A stretch of DNA of 64,000 bases, from contig NMRA01000352.1 of NCBI GenBank assembly GCA_002633005.1, forward strand, positions 162,905 through 226,904, read 5' to 3'. The position numbers were made by a program, and so were the translations under genes. Positions within the stretch are counted from its first letter, which is position 1, and each line of letters starts with the position of its first letter. The notes under the pieces were generated by a model. The model was not told the origin of the DNA, made no database searches, and saw nothing but the letters and a program-made list of their open reading frames with translations. Origin of the DNA: Phoronis australis. Taxonomy: Eukaryota > Phoronida > Phoronidae. This document shows, piece by piece, positions 1-11,700 of the stretch.

Positions 1-1
1 G

Positions 2-352
2 TCTTCCCAAACCAATGAAAACTTTGAAATAAAACATTATTCTGATTGCACCACCAACAATATTATTTACCTTATAACTTGTAAAAAATGTTCTATCCAA
101 TACGTAGGACAAACTCAACATAATCTACAAACTCGGTTTCGTAATCATAGATTTAACATAATACATAAAAACATTTCTGATACTATAGGTAATCATTTCA
201 ATTCCAAAAACCATAATATTCAAGATCTTTCTGTACAAATAATAGAAAAACTCCAACACCCCAGTACCCCTCACAGACTTAAAAGAGAACAATATTGGAT
301 AGACAAACTGAATACAATAGAACCTCATGGATTGAACATAAAAACTTCTTAA
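2..352 (+). mobile_element. Penelope-like element, 3' end: GIY-YIG endonuclease domain (partial)
   Basis: An open frame runs from base 2 to a TAA at 350-352 (116 codons, no start, cut by the window edge). It reads like the C-terminal GIY-YIG nuclease domain of Penelope-like retroelements. An N-x-I-Y-L-I-T-C-x2-C segment is followed by Q-Y-V-G-Q-T, then a conserved Arg and His about ten residues on, and near the end E-Q-Y-W-I-D-K-L-N and P-H-G-L-N. This domain nicks target DNA for integration; the reverse transcriptase would lie upstream, outside the window. The frame is intact up to its stop, suggesting a fairly young insertion. A host GIY-YIG protein is less likely because the CxxC insertion before Y-V-G-Q-T is typical of Penelope-like elements. 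Confidence 0.85.
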
Positions 353-939
353 AATATGTCATTGAATTTTTTACGCAAAAATGTATCATTTTCATTACAC
401 CGTATCTTATATGTCAATTGTCATTTTGTGTTTGATTTTACTTTATTTCTGTTTTTGTTGATAAAGGAAGTTGTTACCTCCGAAAATTTCAAATTTCAGT
501 TGATCCATTCTTGTTGTTTTATTTACCGATTTATATTCAACAGTGTTTCCATTGTATACCTGTTCTCTCTTCTAATGACCACCGTTCGGATATACAGTAC
601 ATAAATCAACAACAGTATCTCTTGAAAGCAACCATTGCATAAACCATAAGAAGTACTCCAATATGAGTTGTCAGCCAATTAACTGATCATTTAGAAGCAA
701 AACAGAGGGTTATATTCAATTGTTTTATATTATTCACCACAACTTTACATGAAACGTGAGGTCTCTAATATGATTACATTGGTTAAAATTTTAATTAATA
801 ACCTATTTCCTCACACATGCTGCCACGAATTGCTCACACCCATTATAAATCTAACACTTATATCACAAAGAGTATCACGGTGGACATAATTTTGCTATCA
901 CACCTACAGGCTTTCGAGGACACCAATCCCAACATGTGA

Positions 940-2090
940 CCAAGGGTAAAATTCTCCAATTTGGAACAGTGAAAAATTAATGATTTTGTTAAGATTAGAC
1001 CTAATGCCATTCACCTGTCGCAAGCTCCGCCCCCTTGCTAATGTCGACAAACAAACAATAAGTTTTACACGGCAACGTGTTGTTTGTCGGGTAAAATGGT
1101 AGCTTGGAAACGAAAGTGTCACGAATGCTGCGTTCTGATTGGTCAGTTATTAAGCCGTCACTCAAAATCCTGACTACTAGGTCAATTATTAGAAAAGGGC
1201 AATATACCGTCGTCCCAAATCCAGGAATAATGATCAACAACAAACAACCCTTCACCTCAATGTTAGACATGGGGACGCAGGAAAAAGTTGTCTCGTGACT
1301 ACTTCTGGCAGTGCTATGCAATGGTATAATTGCGTAAAAACTAAGATTTAATTATGGACAGAATTTCGGTGTCCAAAATATGTTATAGACTCTCCCAAAC
1401 TGAAGAATTTTCACCAACTGTAATTTCAAAGCCACTCTCACCAACAACGAAAATAGAATTAAACAAATACAAAATGTTACAAAAGCTGACAACAACACAA
1501 AAGTAATACAAAAGCTAAGTGCCATTCATCCTACGATGACCAAGAACAAGTCACCCCTGAAACAAGTTGTGGCTTGACTTAGTAGTGTTGTGGTAGCAAC
1601 AACTTGCGCCACATGTCCAGGTAGGTTAACTTGTTCTACGGTAACCCGCCCCAGCGTAAGTGGTAGTGCGATTGTCTGCAGAGAGGTATTTAGCATCGAC
1701 CAGTTTGGGCCTGTGAAACATTGATTTTGCTCAATGTCGGACCTTGTACCAAATTTTAGAAAAAGACAATATCAGCCACCCCAAATTCAAGAATTGAACA
1801 ACAAAAAACCATTCTCCTCGATGGTAGCACATGAAAACATTGTTATTTTTGACCATATTATGAATTACCAAGTCTACTTTGGACGATTTTATGTATGGAT
1901 TGTCGGCGTTAAGTGCAATTTCTAGACTATGCTAATATAAACGGCAGTGTCCAATATTTGAGAAATGACGAGTGCCAAAGTCACCCATTTCCCAAACGTC
2001 AAAATCAAGAAAATTTAATTTTTTCTTGAATTTCAATGTCCCAAACTTTATAGACTGTACCAAAACAGGACAATATTGCAGTAACATATA
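940..2090 (+). repeat. Dispersed repeat units (gtcccaaattc family), fragments
   Basis: Fragments at about 940-1010, 1180-1330 and 1720-2090 share the phrases tccaatttgg-aacagtgaaaaa, agacaatat and cccaaattcaagaa with fuller copies at 3510-3960 and 47480-47790. Boundaries are approximate and no terminal repeats or target duplications were found. Confidence 0.55.
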
Positions 2091-3509
2091 AAACGAGCGA
2101 TAATTACCATCTCGTCACTAGGTTAATTAGGTATATGCATTGTGGGTGCTCAGCTTAGATGCTTCAGGAAAGAGATTCTGTGGTAACTTTTAATGCAGTC
2201 AAGAGTACAAACAATGTATCTAGATTTCAGGTGCACAAAAATCCCCTACCAACAGACAATACAGCATGGTACCTTTACGCCACTCGCACAAAATACCGGT
2301 ATACCCGACGTCAGTTACAAGACTGACTTTGTATTGCCAGTCAACCTGAATACCGGCCTTGCAAGAGCAATATACACCAACTAGAATAAAATTAACTCCA
2401 CTAGTGGTTGATATTAGTTCTTTCACTCACCAAAATTAATAACATCCGGCCTGAATTTTCCATACATGTACCACCCGTGGGTCCTCTTTCAGACGTCCCA
2501 CGAGGGAAATCCACTCTGCCAAATTCCTGTAAACCTGCCTCCAGTCCAAAATCATGTTTTGAATTTGGCCTCTCACAATTCATTGTTCTCAGCTTGGTCA
2601 AGTCATTTTTTGGACCTGGTTTTGAGCAACAACCCTGTCAGTTGATCCCAATAATAGAAATTTCTTTTAATCCAAGAAAGGGGTAAGTCTGGCTGGTCAG
2701 TTTGTGTCCTCCAGTTGTTATCAAAGAATGATGAACTGTAACTCCTTTCCAAGGCAATACGGGTACAACATCCAATCAAACATAGGAGCAAAGTGAGATG
2801 GCATGTGGCCCAAATTAGGGGTCAGTAAATATAGCAAAAGGTGGGTTTATGCCATATCCATCAGAGGTTATCAAATTTTTAAGTTTGCCCTCTGCACTAA
2901 CTCGTACATTTGATGTGCAAAATGAGACTAACCCCGAGCTTTAACCTTTCTTTAATAGCTTTAACCTCAGGTACAAATTAATGCATTGTTTACTAAAGAA
3001 ATGTGTACAGAAAAAATGGAAATACTCGAAAGTTTGATTCTCACATATACTAACAGTAACCTCTCTATACCTGGTAATTGTTCATATAACTATTGCATTT
3101 TAAAAACATCAAATTAACCAAAATATAAACACAGATGGGACAATGTTATTTGTGTACAAACAAATCTGCTAAGCATGTTTACCACTATTATACAAGCATA
3201 AATTTAAATCCTCAAAAATTTGGTATGTTAATGTTGCCTCCTAATCACACCCACAATGTGTAGTTTTGGGTATAATTCGTAAAACCTGGAATAAGGAGAG
3301 GGAGAAGACAAAGAGATCTACAACCCCAGTAACAGCCCTGAAGAAGGGGCTGTATTTCAGGCATGCTTTTGTTCAAAGGTTCCCGTTTGAGCCAATCACC
3401 AGCCCAGGGTACTAAGAGCTAGTCTGATGTAATAGGGTTATCAGGCCATGCATACTGACATTGCAATGGGAAAAAGCTGTTTCGCTGCTCTTAAAAAGTA
3501 CTTAACAAT

Positions 3510-3960
3510 AAATATCCAATTCGGAACAGTGAAAAATTAATTATTTAGCTAATGCGGAAGCTTGTGCCAAATTCTAGAAACAGACAATATCAGTAGTCCC
3601 AAATTCAAGAATCACTAAAAGACAGTAAGATTTCAACTCTATAGATTAAAGACCTTATCCTAAATTTGAGAAACATGGTGAGTTGCGAGTTGTTTCACTG
3701 TCCTTAAAATCTACGGTAAAAATCATCCAATTTGGGACAGTGAAAAATTTATTATTTTGGTCCTCAAGGTCAGAGCTTGTCCCACATTCCAGAAACAGAC
3801 AATATTGGTCGTTCCGACTGGAAAGACAGCAAAATTTCACACTCTGTAGATTGAAAAGACATTGTTGAGAAATATGATGCACACCAAATTTGCCTGTGTC
3901 CCAAATTCTAGAATCAAGGAAACTTTTGTGGGAGTGTCCCAGACCCAAATTCTCCAAATT
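3510..3960 (+). repeat. Dispersed repeat, two tandem units (gtcccaaattc family)
   Basis: Two consecutive units start near 3512 and 3715. Each begins atccaattygggacagtgaa and continues with gcttgtcccaaattc and agacaatat in the same order. A matching unit is at 47480-47790. The unit is about 200 bp or more and contains the CCAAATTC phrase several times. Confidence 0.65.
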
Positions 3961-5014
3961 AAAGAATTTTTCCAGTATTCATGGTTTGCAAGTTTGATTC
4001 ATAAACGGACCCTATCAAACGGGTTTTGAGATTTAAAACAGCATCAATACCAAAGCTCATGATTTGCGTTGAGTGAAACAAAGAATGTATGACCTCAAAG
4101 TTGAAAAAGACGGTGAAGTCGAGGCTTTTTAATGAAATAATCCCCTGAAATGTTGTCAGCACAAATTGCACTCTAGTATGCCATAAATACGCGACTAGGT
4201 TGTAATCCTACTAAAAACAATAAATTTAACAGTTGAAAATCATTCACACACGCACACAGGCACATACACTAAATCTATATTCTAAGAATCATGTGACAAT
4301 ATTGTGGAATTTCTAGTGAATCCCAAAATTGTGTCTTCAGTTTTGAAAAACAGCTTGGTCCAGAGCAACTGAATAGCTTCCATGACATCCAATATGAGTT
4401 TCAACAGATTTCTTTACATTTCATAAACATTGACACTGTTTTTGGACTTAAGATTAATTCCTCCACAACCCATTTCTTAAGTTTTACCAAAAATAGCCTG
4501 ATAGTTTCACATACTTGAAGCAAAGTGTTGACGGGAATTACACCATACAATGACGAAGATGTACAAATGGTGAGTTTTGTATTTGAAAAGCACACACCAT
4601 CGAAAGAAATCAGGTATTAGTAAACTTCAGAACCTGAAATGACATTGTGCTCTGTAACAAAACTGTCTCCTCGATTCTCTTAGTCATATGATTCCCTACA
4701 CCAGGTCAGATTTAAATAAAGACAACAAAAGTTAATAAATTCATAAGTTTTATCAATGATTAGTTGAATACGCAGCTACAGACCTCTTACTTTTAACACA
4801 ATGCGTTGGAATCTTAAAAAAATGACGTATTTGACAAGCTCAGCTTCAAAATAATGACGGCAGTATCAGAAAACCAGGTTTCCAAAAACACTAGATGGCG
4901 GTTTAAGCAATAGTCACAAATTGGTGTACCGGATTTTAAGAACCAGTTTGATGCCCAATATTTGGTGGAGAGCACTGATTCTCAAAATGCGTAATGTAAG
5001 TGACTCTCACCATG

Positions 5015-5020
5015 TTTAAT
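5015..5020 (-). promoter_or_regulatory. Candidate poly(A) signal of DNAJC5 (ATTAAA)
   Basis: The minus strand reads ATTAAA about 460 bp downstream of the DNAJC5 stop. It was chosen because no AATAAA was noticed between it and the stop. The motif is short and frequent in AT-rich DNA, so this is weak. Confidence 0.25.
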
Positions 5021-5476
5021 TGATGGCTAAAAATGTTGAAAAGCAAGCATGCGTTTGTTTTACCTGACTACCTGGCTCTACAATTCAAATGAAGGGTCAG
5101 TTCTTGGCTCATTCCAGCTTGAAAGTGGCTGGATGACAAATTCTGCCAAGGTTTGACAAGGTTTGATCATTTCTAGATCATCAGGAATGATTTTGACATG
5201 ATCTTTTAGAGTTACCATAACATATTTGGAATGTAGCCCCACCATAAGCCGGGTCACCAAGAAGACATTTCATAGAATAATAGTTGCGTAATTAGTTTAC
5301 TTTCTACTCCTTGTGTGGTCAAAAGCACATATTCAGTAGTGATCACCACCTCCCGATCTCTACAACTGAATAATGCTAAGCATAGATAGAAATTCAACGA
5401 AACATGCTTAACGAATGAGCAGATGTCCTCACATTATACAAGAATTTGCCATCAATGGCACTAGCTTTGTAGGCTT

Positions 5477-5710
5477 TCATGAAGCGTTATTCAGGTCAGT
5501 CTTCACTTCATCTACACTGACCCCATAAGTGGGAGTGGCCCTATCATTAAGGTTTGTCGTTTCATTGGGATTCCCCTCCCGCTCCTTTAACACTTCTCTA
5601 TAGGTGGGGGGAGGGGGTGCGGGGATGGGCCCCTTATCACCTGATGCTCCTGGCTGCGATGTAATTGGTTGGTCGGTGTCATCATCGTTCTCAACACTAC
5701 TTATGTCCTC
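5477..5710 (-). CDS. DNAJC5: DNAJC5 exon 6 (C-terminal tail, stop)
   Basis: 234 bp, residues 152-228, ending in TGA. The acceptor reads ttttgtag. It encodes an acidic stretch (E-N-D-D-D-T-D), a run [10 protein letters not shown] and a charged end. The tail diverges from vertebrate CSP, as expected for this region. The terminal residues N-N-A-S are followed directly by the stop. Confidence 0.88.
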   Translation of the reverse strand, partial: EDISSVENDDDTDQPITSQPGASGDKGPIPAPPPPTYREVLKEREGNPNETTNLNDRATPTYGVSVDEVKTDLNNAS

Positions 5711-8700
5711 CTACAAAAGGTCATATCAAATTTTTGTAGTTGTATTGTAAATATTACAGGTATCACATTGACGACGGATATTCTATGGAGAAATATATTC
5801 TAATGATAACACTAAAACATGGACTGAAAATGTCATTAACTTTTAACTAGTATTCAGACACACACAGCACTAATTTGTACATAGACAATGATACTAATTC
5901 ACAAAATTTTAAGTTTAGTCTGCATGCCACCTGTTGGCCACATAATGTGACCAAATGAATATAAGTTTGAAAGAATATCTAAACCAACCGAAACACGAAC
6001 CCGGGACCTTCTACTAACTATGCAGAAGGTTCCGGGTTCAAATTACCAGTTGGGGCACAAATCTTTTCAGTCTTATACGGTATTCTTTAGGTCACGTGAT
6101 GTACCAACATGTGGCATGTAGACCAGACTTAAAAATATTTGCAATCTATATTTTCACGATGGTTTAAGATTTACACATTATACTAATTCATGTTAACTAC
6201 TTTGACTAAAACACACTCTTTACAATACAATCAACAGACATTTTCATAATCTTAACTGTTCGAAATCACAAGAACTATGGGTTACTCTGTTCAGGCTCTC
6301 TGATAGCACGGGACAAGCTATATGAACAATGGAACAACAAACAAATGAATGCAACAAATCTAATGGTAATTGGCTTACGTTGAGGTTTCCATATTCATCT
6401 AAATCATCCTCAGGATGTTTCGGTTTACACTTTCCACAGCAGAAGTTGCAGCAACAACAAAAGCAGCAACAGCAGTAACAGCCAGTGATAATACCGCAGA
6501 ATATCATCAAGGCCTGCAACAATACAAGACTTGTTATTGTTATACCTAGAATTCAGTCTCCAGGTGGCGAGACTGTCTCGCCCATGAGTTGGCTCATCTA
6601 GAACTAATACATCATGGAAATTGACAACAGTTTGTGAGTCTGCTAAAAATAGTATGGCAGACGATTTGACTAAAAGAAAGGGAAGCAGAAGAAAAGAAGC
6701 TTTCTCATCAAAAGAAGAAATGGTCGCTTGGAATTACATTTTATGCATAATGTTACAAAATAATGACATATTAAGTTGGTGACAGTTATACGATTATACA
6801 CATTGAGTGGAAAAATACAGAATTACAATATTTTCACTGAGAAACATATTTTTCTAGTGAGTGGCATGACAAGAAAAAAGAAGTGACAACTGGGACTGTA
6901 TACAAAAAAAGTTAAAAATTATTTTTAAGCTACATAGTAACTGTGACTCAACAATTAAAAAATTGTCAAGGAGCTTTATGTTGTAAAATATATATTAAAA
7001 TGTTATTGTTGTTACTAAGGACCTATGAGTTATGTATGTATGAAATAACCAGGGCTTGGAATGACCAATGGCAAAAAGAGGAAAATTTTCAAGGTGATGT
7101 ATCGTTCCACAAATAGGCTTGTGTGATAGATAAAGTTTTGTGTAGTTACATTTAACTGAAATAAACGTTTTTGGATGAATCAAGTCAAAAGTATGCTAAA
7201 AAAGACAAAAAGAGGAAACTGGAAATGAAATAAAAGGAAATTGAAGCCAAAAAAGAGGAAATCCTCTAAAAAGAGGAAAATTCCAAGCCCTGATTAAAAG
7301 GTTTACCTTAACTTCTGTAAGTTAGAAAAAAGAAGTTTGAAGAGTAAAATCTTTTTTCCTTCTTTGAGACTTGTAATAAATTATGAATCCAATGTTTTGC
7401 TAGACAAACTATTCATGAGAGTTACTGGGGCCAGTAGTTTTTCTGAAGAAATCAGAACAATTGAGATATGCAGACATGTGTACCACTAAAACTGCATGTC
7501 ATTACTTTGAACACCAGAGGTGCTGACTTTCGCGTAAAGACCAACCATAAAAAATTTAAACTTTTGAGCACGTTAGCATACTGAAACTGTATTTAAATGG
7601 CACTTTTTACAATTACTTACTTTTGAAGCAGCTTTATACATATAATTGTGATATTTCAACCAATTTTTAGAATTCTCTAAGATATTTAGTAGGTGGACTG
7701 CGCTTGTAGCAGTGAAAAGAACAGGTTTCTTATTGATTTTACATATTGTGCAAATACATACTGCAATGCTAATATACAACTTGATAAGCAGTGCTGTAGT
7801 GGGGTGTAGGCACACGTAGGCGCAGTCAACCACCTTTTGGCATTTGAACATAGCACCTACGCACCGAAAGTTACGTTCAGTGCTCAAGGAGATACGGTGT
7901 GATTTTGGCGCCTACTTACCTCTAATTTTACCACTACAGCACTGGTGATAAGATACACAAAAAAGAAAAGTTCCTTGCTTCAAAAGTTATGCTCGTCTCG
8001 TAAACAAACTGAAAACATATCTGCAAAAACATTCTCATGAATCTGCACTGGACCATGTTTTACATCAGACAACATGTTCTTTACCATACCACAAAAGGTT
8101 GGTCAGGAATATTTGTTCATTGAAAGCATCTATACACGTACTACTCTACTGTCTGTCAAAAGACCTTGACCGGCGCCAACAACTAAGCATGCTGTGAAGT
8201 CAGTGCTGCCACCATGGGCTTAAGAAAACAATGCACAGTAACGATCAGATATAATGTGCCCGAATTTTGAAAACCGGTTTTAACATTGCATAACAGGCAT
8301 GAAACTGGTTCTCAAAATATGGGCACTTTATATCCAACTATTGCCCAATGTCACAAAACTTGCAATATAAATTCGACAGTCCCTATAGCTTTTTTTAAAA
8401 AAAACTGCCATTCTTTGGAATACAGTGGCAAAAACTGACGTTCCCATCTCTCATAAGCCATTTTCTTCACAACTCAGAATATTCAGCCTCTCGCGAAGCA
8501 AGTTTCCTGCTTTGCAGCTCAAATAATACGAATACATTTTTTAATTTTTAGTTTAAAAATCTTCCTCTTCTGCTATTGGCTTATCACTAAGCGAGTAACA
8601 AATAGCAAGTAATCTCCATAGAATTTACATATTTTTGCTTGGTCTCGTGTACTTTCATACTACAAACTAAAACAAAGTACTGCTACCAAACTATACTTTT

Positions 8701-11700
8701 GTACCACAAGACAAATTCTCATACGAATCCATAATACGCAGGTCTGGATATGCCAGAGTCTTGTTGGTGCTTTCTCATAGGTTTACGCAGATCATAGCTC
8801 CCAACACCAGTAATGCAGCCTAGCGCCACAAAAAGACAAAACTTGGTAAGATATCACGACACGCATGTGGTAGTCTGGAAAAGAACTAGGCAAACTGTTG
8901 ATAACTCAATTTGCAGCTCACAAGTGGGTCATCTCAAGCCAAATCAAAATCCACAAGAGGGTTTCTCTATACCTACCTTACACCAACCACTGGTGAGCAC
9001 GAAATATGTGTTGACATTTTCTTCCCCAAACTGTTCTGCGACATAAAGGCCCAGAGAGCCGTACCTATCGTAGATTTGCCTCTTAGATGTGTCGCTGAGC
9101 ACAGTGTATGCGTGGTTGATCTCTTTGAACTGAAATAATAAGTAAGAATGCATGTAGCAAACAATTCAGTATAAACAGACCAATGGCAGAGATGACTGAC
9201 AGTACTCCATCCACAAGGACCAGAATCTGAGCTGTTGAGATGCAGTCTGCAAAATATTGGGCTCACACATACAATCCTTTTTTGAGCAACAGTAAAAATC
9301 TAATCGATTGGGTTGGCTAGTTGAACACCAATGACAGACTTTGTGTGATGCGGCATGGTGTAATTTTGGAATGTTCTAAAATCAGGCGAGAGAATGATGC
9401 GCACTTTGTTTTGTGCCCTGAAACAACTCTGTTCTGGCCTGAGTTGCAGTATACTGTTTTCAGAACCACAAAAACTTTAAAACCACTGGAAGGGTGATTA
9501 AGACTGGATAAATTTTTTCAAAAAGACTGCACTAGGAAGAGGATTAAAGTGTGCAATTGGATGAGCATGGTGTGGTTCAGACTGTGTTCTTTTCTCAACA
9601 ATCCCAAATTGTTTAATCCAATTACCTCCAATCAGGCTCTCATTGTTTTGTTGCACTTCAGGATGTTAGATTTGCAATAAAAATGAAAATAAGACATATT
9701 GCCGAAAGCTCAAGCATCACTACCAATTTAGCAAAAATCGGACGTACTTTTGAAATTTAATAGTTCTGGATTACAAAGAGAGATCGCAGAATTTATCTGC
9801 AGCAAATGTATCACCCTTTTTGCTTTGCTTGCAAACATGCCTAGTACATTGTTTCATACTGAGGTTTGATACATATCTAAATATACAAGCAATATGTGCA
9901 TTTTATCTTCCTTAGAAGCCATCTGTTGCTTTCAATTAATAACATGTCCGCACTTGTATCTACATCGTAAATACTCCTAAAATGCGCTGGTAAAACACTT
10001 CTTCATTACAGAGAACGAAAACTGCATGCTCTCATATTCATCATTTTTCAGGCAACAAAGATCTTATCTTTGTGACGACCTTGGTCTGGGTGACCGTTGA
10101 AACAGCATTTTGATTTGCTTTCAAAGTGCAAGTCTCTCACAAAAAATGGGAATAGGACATCAAGCATACTCACTACTGCCAAGTCATTCTAACTCATGTG
10201 CGAGAGCAACTTAACACAAAATATTCTATAGTTTATTCTGATTACTGTAGGTGAAAGACGACTTTAAGCCTTTTACAAAAGATAGTTCATGGAAATGTCC
10301 AGTTCCGACCTTCCAAAAATGTCATTCATTTTTTATAAGCCCATGCTTAATTTAGTGCCCACTCAACGACTTTTGATACAATCAAATCAAACAATCGGGA
10401 CATTAATCAAGTCAAATGTTGTAATAATTAAGTTATTTAATTGCATTTGATACTTACAATCTTACCAACAATGACACAATTTCAAAAAGCACACAATCCT
10501 AGCGCTCCAAACTTTCGAAAGTGACGTAGTAAAGGTTTAGAAAGAGATACAACAGATAGACAGAGAGGGAGGGAAATAGCAAATAGACATTATGAGGGCA
10601 AAGTGGGCGCTAGTAACTGGGGAGAAAGGAAAGAGAGGAGACTTCTACTTACTGTCTCTGCAGCTTCGTGATCACCTGGATTTTTGTCTGGATGATACCT
10701 GAGTGCAAGCTAGAAATAAGAAGAGATGGCAATAAACACAACTGGCCAGTAATTTTCTCCAAATGGCTGTATCAAGGCACCTTGTGTATGACATTTGTAC
10801 ATGCAATAAGATAAGACCTTGAGGTAACAACAATATCTTGCATTGTCTGACAGCCTGTAATAGAATTGGAAATCTGATGCATATCAAGTGAGACTGCACT
10901 TAACAGAGGAAGGCCACAGTTTCTGGTGTTATTTGTAATGAAAACACAAATCATTTAAAATATCAATTACGATCAATGCTACGGTAACATTTCACACATT
11001 TTGGACTAAAATGATAGCTAAAACTGCCTACTTATAATTTTTCAATGGCTTCATATATGGCTATGAATGCCCAAAATTTTTCAAAATAGTGTAAAATGAT
11101 GGCTGAAGAACAAAATAAAAACTGTTAACGCTTTGGTGCTACCAATACCTTACAAAAAGAAAAAAAAATTCATTTTATTTGGTAATACCATATTTTGCAC
11201 CAAATTGAGATTTTACCATAACTAGTGTTTCGGTGGCCTTGAGAAAATTAGTGAAATGACATATTATGGGAGTTTTTAAAACCATCTTCTTTTGAAAGTC
11301 CCTTCCACTAAGCAAACATGGATCTTGCCATGGTGTTTGCCTTCATAGAATGGCCCATCTAGAAGGCCTTCTTCCTGTGATGTATGTTTTCCAAGTAAAA
11401 TTAAGAACTTGATTTTCTTGCTGTATCCTTGAAAACTGTATAGAAATATGAGCAAAATTTAAAGCTTCCATCTTTATACACTAAGCTTAGCACATCTTCC
11501 CAATAGAATTTTTAAATTTCATGCTATGATCTTGAAAATGTTGAGGTCACCAAATTTGACCGGCAACTGGAAATGCATAGCCCACCTACACGTTTGTGGA
11601 AAATATGTACAAAATCCAAAACTTCCTTCTGGAGATAATGCACCCAGAATTTTACTGTGATGTAGGAAATGTATACAGTCAAAAGATACTGCCACAAAGG

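Larger units (their letters stand above)
353..5000. other. Intergenic, repeat-rich, no gene recognised
   Basis: No ORF here has recognisable protein character. The stretch holds units of a dispersed repeat (about 940-1010, 1180-1330, 1720-2090, 3510-3960) with recurring TCCCAAATTC phrases, which accounts for several short open frames. A degenerate hairpin at about 4925-4990 resembles the GAGAACCAGTT foldback family. Confidence 0.5.
6514..8976. other. DNAJC5 intron 4, several small inverted-repeat elements
   Basis: Intron holding a foldback element at 7050-7292, a hAT-type MITE at 7789-7944 and a hairpin at 8248-8333. Polypurine AAAAGAGGAAA phrases recur between 7070 and 7280. No coding exon was found. 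Confidence 0.6.

Noticed and set aside
904-1321. Minus-strand open frames of 72 and 106 codons
   Set aside because: They overlap each other and dispersed repeat units, lack splice support and show no protein-like composition.
8813-9138. Plus-strand open frames over DNAJC5 exon 4
   Set aside because: They are antisense shadows of a well-supported conserved exon.
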